Assembly (NCBI RefSeq): GCF_001638985.1
Contig: NW_017265146.1
Coordinates: 620,001-684,000 of the forward strand
From: Phycomyces blakesleeanus NRRL 1555(-)
Taxonomy: Eukaryota; Mucoromycota; Mucoromycetes; Mucorales; Phycomycetaceae
DNA: 64,000 nt
Direction of reading: 5' to 3'
Shown: one piece after another, positions 44,798 through 56,118 of the stretch
How positions within the stretch are numbered: position 1 is the stretch's first letter
Layout: each line of letters begins with the position of its first letter
Program-made: the position numbers and the translations under genes
The notes under the pieces: generated by a model
Told to the model about the DNA's origin: nothing
Databases searched by the model: none
The model's input: only the letters and a program-made list of their open reading frames with translations

Positions 44798-45938
44798 AAA
44801 GATTAAAAATCAAAAACCAATTATTATTATTATTATTTTAAAAAAAAGTAGATATAATAAAGAGACATAAGAATGTATTTAGAATAAAGAAATATTTTAC
44901 TTTTATATAAGTGTACGCCTTGAGTAACAAGTATTCTGTTGTACGAATGGTTAAATGTAACACAGCCAAGTGACAAAAGAGAAGTTACGTGCTGCAGTAT
45001 CTTAATTTATTCATTATTATTATCATTATTTTTTTTTAAAAAAAAAAAAGCTAAATGCTACGTCTGTAGCCAAATGTGTCTTTCTGACTGAGCAAGCATT
45101 TTTTTAGCTCATTCCTTCTATTAAAAGCTTAATCGTAATAAGGGATTTAATATGAATAGCATGATGTTATAGTCTTCAAGTATTTCAATTGTTGTACAAA
45201 AGTCTTTAAAAAAAACAAGGTAAAGTCAAGAGATTGAAAGAAACGGTGAGCAAAAATTGTGATACTACATGGCAGGTTCAAAATTAAGAAGAAGAGGAAA
45301 TAGAAAATAACCTAGAGAAACAGTCAAACAAAGGCTAATTAAAGCCTAATCTCTATTTCACCAGAGATTTTGTACAATATTTATTATCAAACAGCAGAGA
45401 AACATGAATAAATGTACAAGCAACATTTTGGTTTTTATTTTGTCGTTCGGTATTCGTAGCTCATGGCCATTCTCCCTGTCTTCACCTTCTTCCTCGTCTT
45501 TTTACTCATTGTTATCCTGATCCACTGTTTCTCTTTTTCTACCAAAGACACATTCTGCAAAAACTTCAACAAAAGACAACCCACCTATACGTTTTGATCA
45601 AGAGGCTGGCGTTGTGCTATACCTCTTCACTGACCAACTAATTGGATAAACTTATGTTCCGTCTGTTTTTTTTTCGACTTTTTTTTTGCCTTTAATATTT
45701 GGCGTATAGTTCTTGAAGAAAGTATTAGATTGAATAAAGCTCAAGCTGAATATCTTTTTATTCTCTGTCAATTTATATATCACAGTTTGATTAAAGCTAT
45801 GTCTGTCAAACCAATTGCCCAAAGTCTCCAATATATACATATACATATTAATATTTAAATGACAAAAGATGAATATTGTATTGTATTGCATGAGCTAGTC
45901 TTGACAGTTTTGCAGCAACTGTCATAATAAATTTCTTT
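44798..45938. other. Intergenic between F-box and HD-domain genes
   Basis: Contains the F-box promoter side and simple repeats (ATT units, T9A11 palindrome near 45031). A short plus-strand frame at about 45465 would encode a hydrophobic peptide (MAILPVFTFFLVFLLIVILI) but runs out after about 44 codons. I do not call it a gene. Confidence 0.45.
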
Positions 45939-47093
45939 TTATGTGAGCATATTATACTCATTCTCTGTCTGCTGTACAAATAATCGCATAAACTTGTCCC
46001 GCTCTTCTGCCATAACTTTGGCTCTCTCAGTACGCATCATGGTTTTGAGCCTAAAAAGTTTCTCTAAAATGGTCTCATTAGTAAGAGAGCTCTTACATAC
46101 ATATACGCACATATAAACAATTAACGAATATAAAGAATAGATACCATGAAAGTGGTTGATGGCTGTTCCAGTCTTTTTCTTGGACTGTTTTTCATACTCT
46201 GCTTTTGTCATATTGTTGAGTGGATCTTGATCGGGAGCATAAAGAGGTCTGTTCTGAGCTCCACTGTATGCTGCACAACGCAATACACCTTTTTTTAGGT
46301 GTTCATAATTTACGTATATATATATATATATATATTAATTAAATAGAATTCAATTATTAAGACTTTTTTTGTAAATTATATATATATATATATATAACGT
46401 AATATTTACCAAATGCACCAATAGCATCCAATTTGTCCGCATCTTGGACCCTGAAATAATCATAATCACAATCATAATTAATGATTAATATTTGATAATT
46501 ATGATAATAAAGAAGAAGAAGAAAAAAACCTACACATGAAGTTCAATACACCCTCTGCGCCACTTTACTTCTTCAGGATCATCTTTAAGATCATCCCAGC
46601 CGAGCTCTTTACTGAACCCAACATGATCAACAATACGAGAAACAAGAGAGGCCCGAGTGTGATCGTACCCTTGCTTGGTCAAGAATGTGTAAATCAACTC
46701 TCCGCCGGTCTCAGATCCATCATAGTATTTGCGATCACCGACATCATGGCAGAGCGCAGCCAGTTCAACAAGTTCAAGATCAACCTTTTTCTTTTCATTT
46801 TCAATACAAGACTTGGATAAATGAAGGGCTTTGTTGTGTCAAATATATAGATAGATAGATAAATTAAGTATAATTATTTGTGTTATTTTAATTTATTTTA
46901 TAGTCGTTAATTTTGTAAATAACATTATCTATTCAACCTTTAAGCTTTTCTTGTTTGTTTGTAAAGGGGAAGCTTAGTATGATTATTTACCTAGACGTGT
47001 TACTCTGTCTACATGGAGCATATCATGTGATGGATCCAATTTTCCCATGTAGTCCTGAACCATTGCTCTGGTCTGTTCAATAATGGTAATCAT
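45939..47093 (-). CDS. HD-domain phosphohydrolase, 235 aa, 5 exons
   Basis: Exons: 47093-46991, 46828-46534, 46450-46410, 46288-46145, 46063-45939; 708 nt, exactly 236 codons with stop, all GT-AG. Metal-binding HD motifs: HDMLHVDRV (His23 to Asp29), LCHDVGDRKYYDG (His62-Asp63), and VVQDADKLDAIGAFG (Asp136/138). This is the arrangement of the YedJ/YpgQ-type HD family, soluble metal-dependent phosphohydrolases; family members are thought to act on nucleotides, but the substrate here is unknown. The last intron was placed so that HFH joins EKLFRLK, matching the family's HF-x-x-KL-x-x-L pattern. Reading through it would add unrelated residues. Confidence 0.88.
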
Positions 47094-47909
47094 GGTGAAT
47101 AGTTTCGAGTAAAGAAGAAAAAGAAAAAAAATAGTGAAAGAAGAACCAAGGTTCACAAGAATTTATCCTCAACTGAAAGAAAGAAAGAAATTTTCTTTTC
47201 TTTTCTTTTTATATTATAGTATATTATATTAAATATATATTTGTACAGGTCGGAGAAGAATACCAGAAAGTCCACTCACAACGACCCTTCTTCTTCCTGC
47301 TACAATCAGTATTATTATACTGTCTATATAGCTTTGAATATATTCTATAAAATTACTTGTTGCTTAAAACTATAAGCACTCGCATGTATCAAAGAGAGAT
47401 AGAGAAAATAAAAAAGATTGTCAATGTTTAGTAAGAGTAACCTTTCAATGACAAATCATTACAGAAATAAAACTAATTTTTTATTTAATACACACACAAA
47501 TCATATCATTATCTGGATAATAGGGTGGTACAGGTGCACAAAAAAACGAAACAAAAAAGAGAGAGAGGGAGAAAGGATCTGGGTGGTGTACATGCAGATT
47601 GGAATGCTGGATAAAAAGCAGATTTAGAATATCTGGTGTAACAAAAGAATCAAGAGTATATATATATTCAGGGTTTTTATTTAAAGAAGTGCACACAACA
47701 TATATGGACAAATCAGTTTCTTTCTTTCTTTCTTTTTATTTTTTTTTATTAGAGTTGGTTGTCAGGGTAACACAGTTTAAATGTATAAACATATTTCTAT
47801 AAGACTGTACAATATTATTCACTTGTAATATTATATATATATATATATTCTGTAAAGAGAGAAGAAGAAGAAAAAGGGAATAATTTATATATATTATTTA
47901 AAATAATAG
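47094..47909. other. Intergenic, HD gene promoter and Akr1-like 3' region
   Basis: AT-rich with CA, AGAA and (TA) simple repeats. A microsatellite (AT)n lies near 47831-47848. The first roughly 150 bp upstream of 47093 should hold the promoter of the HD-domain gene. No further gene seen. Confidence 0.5.
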
Positions 47910-50900
47910 CTAAAGCTCTATTGAATGGCGAGCAACCGGGGAATAGAATTTGGTGCCCGAAAGAGGGCTGTTGTTTACATGTTGGATATCATAAGCTTCG
48001 TACCAATTGACAGCCCCATTGTTTGACCAAAAGTCTACACAGTTTGTCCGGCACCCATAATCAAATGGATTTCCACTACGTTTGTTTAATGGCTGACGGT
48101 ACTTGCGGTGTGCACTATGTGAGCTCATGATGCTGTTGGCGCAAGAGCAGCAGTTACTAATACTACAGCCTTTACTTTTACTCGTACTTCTAACAGCATG
48201 CTTATTTTTACAAAGAGGAAGACACAAGAGTGCACTGCGTTCATTGGGTAAGGAGGTGCTGCTGCTACTTGTCATCGTTGCCGCAATTGAACTGGTGGCG
48301 TCTGGTTCAGGTTGATTTGTTGATGCGTTGTTGTGTGCAAATTTTTTATAGTCTTGATAACCATATCGATGCGAATTGACAGCTTCGTTGGTCGTTACTC
48401 CCATTGCAATTTGATAAAAATGCATGAGTAACAAGCAAGTACTCCAGAACAGATGAAAGGCTGCCCAGCAAGTAATCACAAGTGTCCATGTGTCATATGC
48501 GAAATAGTTGCAGATCGTAGGCCCCAGCAGACATTTGAGTTCTTCAGGTGGCATATCGCCGATTGGGGTTGCATTTGCGATCAAATCTATTGATATAATA
48601 ATAGAAATGCACATATAGATATTGACATGTTTAAAAAAAACAGAGCCTCGTATACTCCCCCTTTCTCTTCTTTTATACATGTATTGTAGTTGACATAAGA
48701 ATATTAAATATTACTTACATTGGGCAGAAATTGAGACAAAGATTGTGATACAGATCACCATGTTCAACATGAACATCATAAACACCCGATGATTTTCAAG
48801 TCCAATGCAATTGAATATCCATGGACAATGACTACCAGAAAGAAAAAATCATATAGAGAGAGAATATAAGCAACAAATACAATAATAATAGTGTGAGGTT
48901 TATGCCTTCTTACTGATCGAATCGGGCCACACATCTGTTACAGACTTTACAATGCTTGGATCTCAATGGCTTCTTTATCTAAAATGAAGAATAATATAAG
49001 CAAAACAAAAAATTGTGTACCTTTTTGTTTAAATTGATTTTAAATATTTTTTTAATACCATGCAAGTCGTGCAGAAATGGCGAATGTCCAGCTGATGTGA
49101 ATCTGCCAATTCAACAGCTGTTTCTTGTATGCTGTCAAGTGAGTTTGCGTTTTCAATAAATCCTGGATTAGCCACCGAGCATCGATAGAAACAAGCCATC
49201 GCAATAGAAAATGTGACAAAGAACAGGATGTGAAGGATGATTATATTAGGGGTTGCTATTTGATTAAAAATTTAAGACAGTCAGTAAGTAACAGCCACAC
49301 ACACAAAGAGAGAGAAAAAATAGAGAGACAAGGTTATTATGTCAAGTTAATAAAGTTATACAAAACAAACATTGGCTCACCTGAAACAAGTACCCACGCC
49401 CATGTCAAGAATAGCCACCATGCAGATGCCTGGAATATACTAGATGCATAAGGTGTCTTGAGAAGTTCTCCAGAGTTGGGTACGACGATCAATAACTTTT
49501 CTACAATGAGGTGCATCACAATAAATTCGGCCAAAGCCAGCGGAAGGCCAGTGAACCATGGGAAGCTAGAAAGTGTTTTTAATACGATGGGCAAGACAAT
49601 GTACGGTAGCAAGTATATCGATCTATTGACAGTTTTCTAATAGACAAAAAACAATAATAAGGCTAGCCTTTAGTCACTATAAATAAATAATCTTTTGCTT
49701 CACTTACTTTTGATAGATGATTGGGACTAGTAAGATTTGGACTAACTTTCTGCAAAGTATCAGAAGATTCCAGCACGGTAGCTTCAAGGACAGCTTGGTC
49801 CCATATACGCCCCAGCTTATTTTCATGAACAAGGTCAACCGCACTTTTTCCGCCCTGATCCTTTGCGGTTGGATCTGATCCGTATTCGAGCAGTTTACGG
49901 ATACACATACGGTTTCCCTTTGTAACTGCCCAGTGCAGAGGAGTAGCACCTCGTTGGTCTACAGCATCAACACTGGCCCCAAACTGGAGGAGTAGTTTGA
50001 TATTCAATGCGTTGCCCTCATTGGCTGCCCACATCAGACCTGTGTATTGGCCTACACCATCCTTAGTATCTATATCCAGTCTGCCCAGGGACAAAATGTA
50101 CAGAACCAGCATCGGTTGAGGTGATTGGACGGCCAAGTGAAGTGCATTAAATCCGTGGCTGTCCACCAAGCCAGGGTCAGCTCCATACTGAATTAGCATA
50201 TGAACAGTGGCTACGCACCCGGCTCTAATAAAATACATATATACATAAATATGTATAAAAGATGTATATGTGTGTAATTTATCAGTGTTATTGTTATTAT
50301 CTTGTATAGTAAGGAAATTTATAGAATAGAATAAAATAATATAATATAATAGATTATATATGTATACGTAAGTGTGTATCTATTCAGTACCTTGCTGCCC
50401 AGTGTAAAGGTGTAGCTTGTAGTGCTCCATTGACAGCATCGACAGTTGCGCCATGTTCAATGAGGTACCGGACACATGGTTCGTGATTGTTGGCAGCTGC
50501 ATAATGAAGAGGTGTATATCCATCTGGACTATTTTCTTCAATTCCAATGTGTTTTTTTTCAATGAGATGTCTAATGTTCTGTAGTAGCCCGCGTTCTGCT
50601 AATTGACACAATGACAAATCTGTGTATATAAAATAAATTGTTGAGTGCTTTCATTCCTACACTTTTTCTTAATGGTCTTTCTATTTTGTATTTTATTTTA
50701 TTTTTTTTATAAAAAAAGTCAAGTGCCTTTTGTTTTATTGGGTCACCTCTGGTTTCTTGGTCTATCTTTTGTTCGTCTGTGAGCTCATCGTCACTAATGT
50801 TGATTGTTAGAGAAAGTCGTGTGCTGGTTCTTGACGAATGCTCTTCTCCATCGTATAGTAAAAGCGGCTGTTTATCTTCTTGGTAAAAATCTAGCGACAT
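47910..50900 (-). CDS. Akr1-like ankyrin-repeat DHHC palmitoyltransferase, 735 aa, 8 exons
   Basis: Exons: 50900-50747, 50619-50391, 50224-49708, 49636-49381, 49255-49059, 48978-48914, 48831-48719, 48586-47910; 2208 nt, 736 codons, all GT-AG. Residues about 60-270 contain ankyrin repeats (DGYTPLHYAAANNHEPCVR, GFNALHLAVQS, GATPLHWAVTKGN), followed by transmembrane segments (about 310-420) and a cysteine-rich domain with HFCTTCM, KHCKVCNRCV and DHHC at residues 472-475. The cytoplasmic tail is serine- and cysteine-rich. It S-acylates membrane proteins, typically at the Golgi, through a Cys-acyl intermediate. The DHHC codons are split by intron 6 inside the first His codon. Yeast Akr1 has DHYC and about 764 residues, so this is close in length with the canonical motif. 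Confidence 0.93.
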
Positions 50901-51133
50901 TGTACTTTATTACAAAAGGATAGAAAAATTATATATGTAAAAAAAAAATCGGAGTTTTTAAATAAAATATAAAATTCTGCCCGTTTTTTGCCTTTCAACA
51001 AACTGACGAAAAACTTTGGTCAGCCCTGAAAAACAATAATAATAGTACAATCCTGTGTTGCTTAAAACATCGACTTTTTTCTTTTTATTTATATTTATTT
51101 TTGTAATGGATTTTTTTTGTATATTTATTGTCT

Positions 51134-53380
51134 TTATTTAGAAAGGTATTCTGTCCACCAACCCACAAATGGAACACTCTTGGTATCAATGCCAATGGCT
51201 TCCAAACGCTTGTTAGACAAGTGAGCATCCTTGGGACGAGATACTAGAAATGGTTATAGTGCATCGATAGTATTAAGACAAAGAAAAACAGAGAAAGAGA
51301 GAAAGAGAGGGACTTACCAGCAGCAGAGGCAGGGATCTCATCCTGACGCTTCAAATGATCAATAGGTAAATTCAACAGATTTCCAAATAGCTCTAATAAA
51401 TCATATAAGATTAAATAATTCATTAATTCATTAATTCATTAAACCAAAGTTCAGTTAAGTTCAGTGGAATCAATTGTAACTTTAAGAGATAAATTAAAAA
51501 AAAGAGAGAGAAGGAAACTTACGACAGATAGTGTACTTTGTAAAGCACTCGGTGTTGGTAAAGTGAAATGTCCCTTTTAGATCTTCTCCAAGATCAACTC
51601 TCTTGACTATGGTGAGAATAGTATAATGGTGTAGATTAATATATACACATGTTCAATTCCATACACACGCATGTATATATATATATATATATATTATTGG
51701 GGGGGGGGGGGGGGGGGGGGGTAAATAAGGTGGGAAAGGTAAAAAAGATGGGGTGGTGGTAGTGGTAGTAGTAGCAGTGGTGGTGGTGGTGGTAGCGATG
51801 ATGGTGATGATGACAATGACGGTTATGGTTCTTATCAAATGATATTAAGAGAAATCAACAAGTACACTTACCAAGCAAGTCTTTGATCACACGAGCAATG
51901 TCTTGAACTGAGAGAAAGAAATGACTCATTTGTCTTTAGTTAGTTGTTGTAATTCTCGTGATATTATTATAATTTCTATTGCTAGATAATGCCCTAATTC
52001 AATGTAATCTAATGTAATGTAATATTAATGTACAAAACACTGACTGTACCATTTGTAGGGTAACGTTTTCCAACATTATCCATGTCAACAACCTTTTCTT
52101 GGTTCTGTGGATTTAAGCAAGTTATAATGATTTTCTTATTATTTCGGAACATTTATAGTTTATAATATTGATTGTTCTTTGTCTTACCTGTACAGAATCA
52201 AGCAAGATGTTGATAGCAGATTCACCGTTGTATTCTACATCACCATAACTTTATGATATATGTATAGTATAGTCATTCCGTAATAGTTTAATACAGGTAA
52301 TGGATAATGGTAGCCAATATAATAGATAAGTATGAGGATAAGTAAGCTATAAGGATGCGACTAGTATAATATAATACATATGCTCAGCAAGAACATCCCC
52401 CACTCCCCCACCATCCCACATTCCCCAAACTCTAAACTCTAAACTACAAGCCCTTTTCCCCCCAAAATTATACCACTGATACCACTAATGCCAATGATGC
52501 GACTTATGAAACTTACAGAATAGGAACTCTGAGGATAATTGCGTCAGAATTGACCTCACGAATAGCTTCTTCTCCTCCCAATTTTGTCTCTCCATAAAAA
52601 TTCAATGGATTAGGTTTGTCTGTGACTTCATAAGGAGGTGAAGTGCCATCAAACACATAATCTGTGCTAATATAAATAAGCGTAATATTGTTGGTCTTGC
52701 ACAGACTTCCTAGGCGTTTGGGTACTTGAATATTTAACTATAAGAAAAAAGAAACAATTTGTCGCGTAAATAATGAGTAGGATATAGATATATCGCTTAT
52801 TAGTATTAGTACTCTTAATTAATCTTACATTACGAGTTCCCTCTTGATCCTTTTCGGCAACATCAGGACGGCGTTCAGCAGCACAATGAACAATGGCTAA
52901 TGAAATTGACAATGTCATTATCAATACCAACCAATCAATATTTCTTTATTTTTATTACTACTATAACATAAATAAATGATGACTCACCATTGGGCTTTTG
53001 TTCAGCAATAAAGGCTTCTAATTCACTTTCATTGGCCAAATCAAGCTAAATGGAAATAGCAATTCTGGTTATTCATTGATTTTGTTATAATAGTAATAAT
53101 AATAACAGTAGCAATCGATATGCTTGGTGTGGATATTATTATTATTATTATTCGGCTGGTTAGCTGATAGATTGGTTTACTTACTTTGACAAGACCATTT
53201 TTGGCACGGCTATAAGCAGTTCCAACCACTTTGTACGTGATTTGATTAATACTGATATTAATATTGATATTTACATAAGTTATATTCTTTAATCAACTGA
53301 CCATCGATATTTGCTGCCTTCAACTGCTTATAGACAGCTCTTCCTAATAAACCAGAAGCTCCTGTAACAATGACCTTCAT
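51134..53380 (-). CDS. MAT2B/RmlD-like NAD(P)-binding protein, 296 aa, 11 exons
   Basis: Exons: 53380-53302, 53228-53185, 53045-52988, 52896-52829, 52737-52517, 52248-52188, 52104-52050, 51907-51872, 51606-51523, 51392-51318, 51243-51134; 891 nt, 297 codons, all GT-AG. The N terminus has the Rossmann motif TGASGLLG (6-13). STDYVFDG (107-114) and Y131-x3-K135 (FYGETK) follow the extended short-chain dehydrogenase/RmlD pattern. Animal MAT2B is the regulatory subunit of methionine adenosyltransferase; RmlD is dTDP-4-dehydrorhamnose reductase. Fungal members of this family are usually assigned by similarity only, so which activity applies here is not shown by the sequence. It shares a 448-bp divergent promoter with the TBCC gene and ends 233 bp from the Akr1-like gene. 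Confidence 0.9.
51699..51721. repeat. G23 homopolymer inside an intron
   Basis: 23 consecutive G on the plus strand (C on the sense strand of the MAT2B-like gene), preceded by (AT)n and followed by GGT/GAT triplet repeats. It is in intron 8 (51607-51871), which is unusually long for this gene. Confidence 0.9.
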
Positions 53381-53828
53381 AATAAACTTATTAATTTGAA
53401 ACAAATTAAAGAGAGAGAGAGAGAGAAATAGAGACCCGGACATTTTCAAAAATAATGTATATTTTACACACAGTTTTGTTTTCTGTCTCTCTGTTTCTCT
53501 TTGCTGTCTTTATTTTTCCCGTCGTTTACCATTTTATACTTTATTGTAGAATATCTTAAGCTTTTATATATATATGTACTTTTACATTTTTATTTTTCAT
53601 ATAAAAAAATAGAAGAAATGTTTGTTCATTTGAAACATTTTTTACCCAATAATTTTCATACGAAATGTATATATTTTGCATTATAAAAATCCAGAAATTA
53701 AATATAATTTAGATTTTGTGCTCCTGTAATATATGTAATATATGTAGTGTGGAGAACCCAGCTGGTTTTTTTTTATGTGCAAAATAAAATAAAATAAAAT
53801 ATATAAAAATGTTTCAACCTTTACCATC
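53381..53828. promoter_or_regulatory. Divergent promoter of the MAT2B-like and TBCC genes
   Basis: 448 bp separates two ATGs pointing away from each other. It contains an AG-rich microsatellite (53410-53426), T-rich tracts and (TA) repeats. No specific factor site is recognised. Confidence 0.6.
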
Positions 53829-55297
53829 ATGTCTAATTCAGTTGACAGCTCTACTGATGCTTCCTTGAAATTCTGGAATGAATTCAAACTTGAACGTCAA
53901 GGTTACTAAACTAAACCAAGAAAACATATATAATAATAATAATAATAATAATAATGCTTTTTTATTTTATCTTTTAAAAAAAAGGAATTGCCGATCAACT
54001 CGAACGTTCAAAGACTATTCCCACATCTCAGTTACCTGAACATTTCAACAACATCCTCCAAACAATCAATCGCCTCGAAAAGGAATTGACAAAAGCAACA
54101 GAGTACATTCCACCTTATGATGAACGACAATATTCAATGGTAACTTGTTAATTACTATTATATGTATGTGTATGTTTATATGTGTATATAAGTATGTGTG
54201 TGTGTATTAACTTATTTATATAACAACAACAACAAATAAATAAATAAATAAAGCAAATCAGATCGTTGGTTCAAGATTTGGAGACTGAACGAACAAACTT
54301 GACTCCAAAACCAAAGTTTTCGTTTAAGTCGAGAAAAACAAAGGCAAAGACACCTACAACTACACCTACAACTACAGATACTCCAACAACTGATACAGTT
54401 GGTTAGTAATATATGTATATATATATATATATATAGCAAACGATCAAATGACTAATTAGTTGTGTAAAACTTAAATCACACTTTATTATATCTTTATAAA
54501 GCTGTCAAACATGAACCTGGTTGGGTGGAGGATGAGACAATGCTTCGATTTTCAGATATATCTAACCAGTGGCTGACCTTGGAAGATTCTCGCCCGCCCG
54601 GAAAACAGAGTGTAGATGTCTCATTGTCAAATCTGCATAGATGTGTTGTATCCTTGTTGGATGACACTATACGTGTTTCTGCTCTACATGTCAAGAATGT
54701 AACCGAGTGTGTCATCTTGTGTGGTTCAATCGAAGGATCAGTATTGTTGTATGGATTCTCAAGATCAGTCATGGCAATCGATTGCCATCAAGTAAGTAAA
54801 ATGAAAGCAGAGATAAAGAAAGGCGAATTACATCTCTATCTTTTTCTTCGGTTTTGGTTGATCTCTGATATTTCGTTTTTTGGTTGTTAGTTCCGTATGC
54901 ATGATGCTGTAAACGTGGATATTTTGTTATGTGTGTCTAGTCGTCCAATTATTGAAGACTGTGATCAAGTTCGTGTTGGTCCTTTAAAAAACAACGAGAA
55001 AAAAGAGGTAAGAAAAAGAAGTGATACGAGAGAATATTTTATATTTTATTTGAAGCTTCTTTATTTACTTGTTACTTACTTGTTACTCATTTAATTATTT
55101 AGCCTTTTGTAAATTACTTTGATCAAATGGAAGACTTCAATTGGCTCAGAAAACAAGCTTCACCACACTGGAGAGTTTTGACAGAGGATGAAGCTACAAA
55201 ACTGAACACATCAGTGGTGGATGATTTAGAAAAGCTAACTTCTCTTCCCCAAAAAGAACATCTCGATGCTTTTCTTGAATTTATCCCTAAACCTTAA
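53829..55297 (+). CDS. Tubulin-folding cofactor C, 325 aa, 6 exons
   Basis: Exons: 53829-53901, 53985-54139, 54254-54401, 54502-54791, 54891-55007, 55103-55297; 978 nt, 326 codons with stop, all GT-AG. The N-terminal part (FWNEFKLERQ, helical residues about 1-75) fits the spectrin-like TBCC-N domain; a low-complexity TPTTTPTT linker follows; the C-terminal TBCC/CARP domain (about 155-260) shows HQFRMHDA and SSRPIIEDC. The Arg after QF (R224) corresponds to the arginine finger that stimulates GTP hydrolysis by beta-tubulin in the tubulin-folding supercomplex; TBCC acts with cofactors D and E in the cytosol. The intron 4 sequence is open and could be mistaken for coding. Confidence 0.93.
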
Positions 55298-55998
55298 TAT
55301 TACCATTGACCTCTTCTTTATTTTGCAAAGAAAATAACTAAACCAAATAATTAAACGCAAAAGCATACTTGTATTCGTATTTGTGCTTATATCTATAATT
55401 TGAGGTTCTCCACTTTATGTGTTAAGCCATCTGTAGCAAATGCTTTTCTTTTTGAGTTTCACAGCTTATCTCTTTCATTCACTTTATCTTAAAGCGTAGT
55501 AAAAAAAAATACAGGCCAAAAATATGGAGGACTCTAATAAACTAATCATACTCGAATCAATAAAGAAATAAAGAAGTATATATTATCTACTCAGGTATTT
55601 ATTGTCAAAGTAGCTTAGTTATGTGCTAGCAAACAAGTCCAAAATACACTCCAACAAGACAAAACAAATTTCTTTTTCCAGAAGCATGTCGTTCTTTTGA
55701 CCAAACCTTATAGTAAGCTTTCTTTATTGAAGGATACATTATAAAGAGGTTGATATACAGTTTATTTAATATTAAAAGATAAAGAAATTAAAAGGTATTT
55801 TGTGTAGAGTGGATGTAGTAAGGGTAAAATAAGGATATTAAGCATACAATTATTTTACCAAGCCTAGCTATTTACTTTTCTGTATATAATGTTTATAATA
55901 TAAAAAATTTCTGAAAAATATTAGAAACCCACAACTTTTGTAAAGCGGCAAATAAATGCATATATCTAGTGTTTTGGGACATTTATTTTAGTCGACAA
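55298..55998. other. Intergenic, TBCC 3' flank and U6 promoter
   Basis: AT-rich. A TATA-like ATATATC sits near 55960-55967, about 35 bp before the U6 5' end, the usual position for an RNA polymerase III TATA box. Confidence 0.5.
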
Positions 55999-56021
55999 GT
56001 GCTTGCACCTCTGTCACATAT

Positions 56022-56053
<32 letters not shown>

Positions 56054-56112
56054 GGCCCCTGCACAAGGATGACACTAAACTTCTGAGATGGAACGCTCTA
56101 CGGAGCATATTT
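55999..56112 (+). ncRNA. U6 spliceosomal RNA
   Basis: The core AAAATTGGAACGATACAGAGAAGATTAGCATGGCCCCTGCACAAGGATGACAC (56021-56074, read in pieces of less than 20 bases: TTGGAACGATACAGAGAAGA, TTAGCATGGCCCCTGC, ACAAGGATGACAC) is the U6 core with the ACAGAGA box, AGC triad and internal stem-loop. The 5' end GTGCTTGCAC can form the capping stem-loop. The 3' end (TTCTGAGATGGAACGCTCTACGG) differs from the usual U6 tail. A T-run (56110-56118) is a polymerase III terminator. A pseudogene cannot be excluded because of the unusual 3' part. Confidence 0.85.
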
Positions 56113-56118
56113 TTTTTT
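56110..56118 (+). terminator. Polymerase III T-run terminator of U6
   Basis: Nine consecutive T directly follow the U6 3' region. Confidence 0.8.

Noticed and set aside
45462..45640. Small hydrophobic protein gene near 45465
   Set aside because: Only about 44 codons, no clear splice sites to extend it, and no recognisable family.
46081..46144. Read-through coding sequence between exons 4 and 5 of the HD-domain gene
   Set aside because: The frame is open by chance; removing a GT-AG intron to 46064 restores the family pattern and keeps the frame.
49663..50238. Separate small ankyrin-repeat gene
   Set aside because: Splice sites join it in frame to upstream ankyrin and downstream DHHC exons, giving an exact multiple of three.
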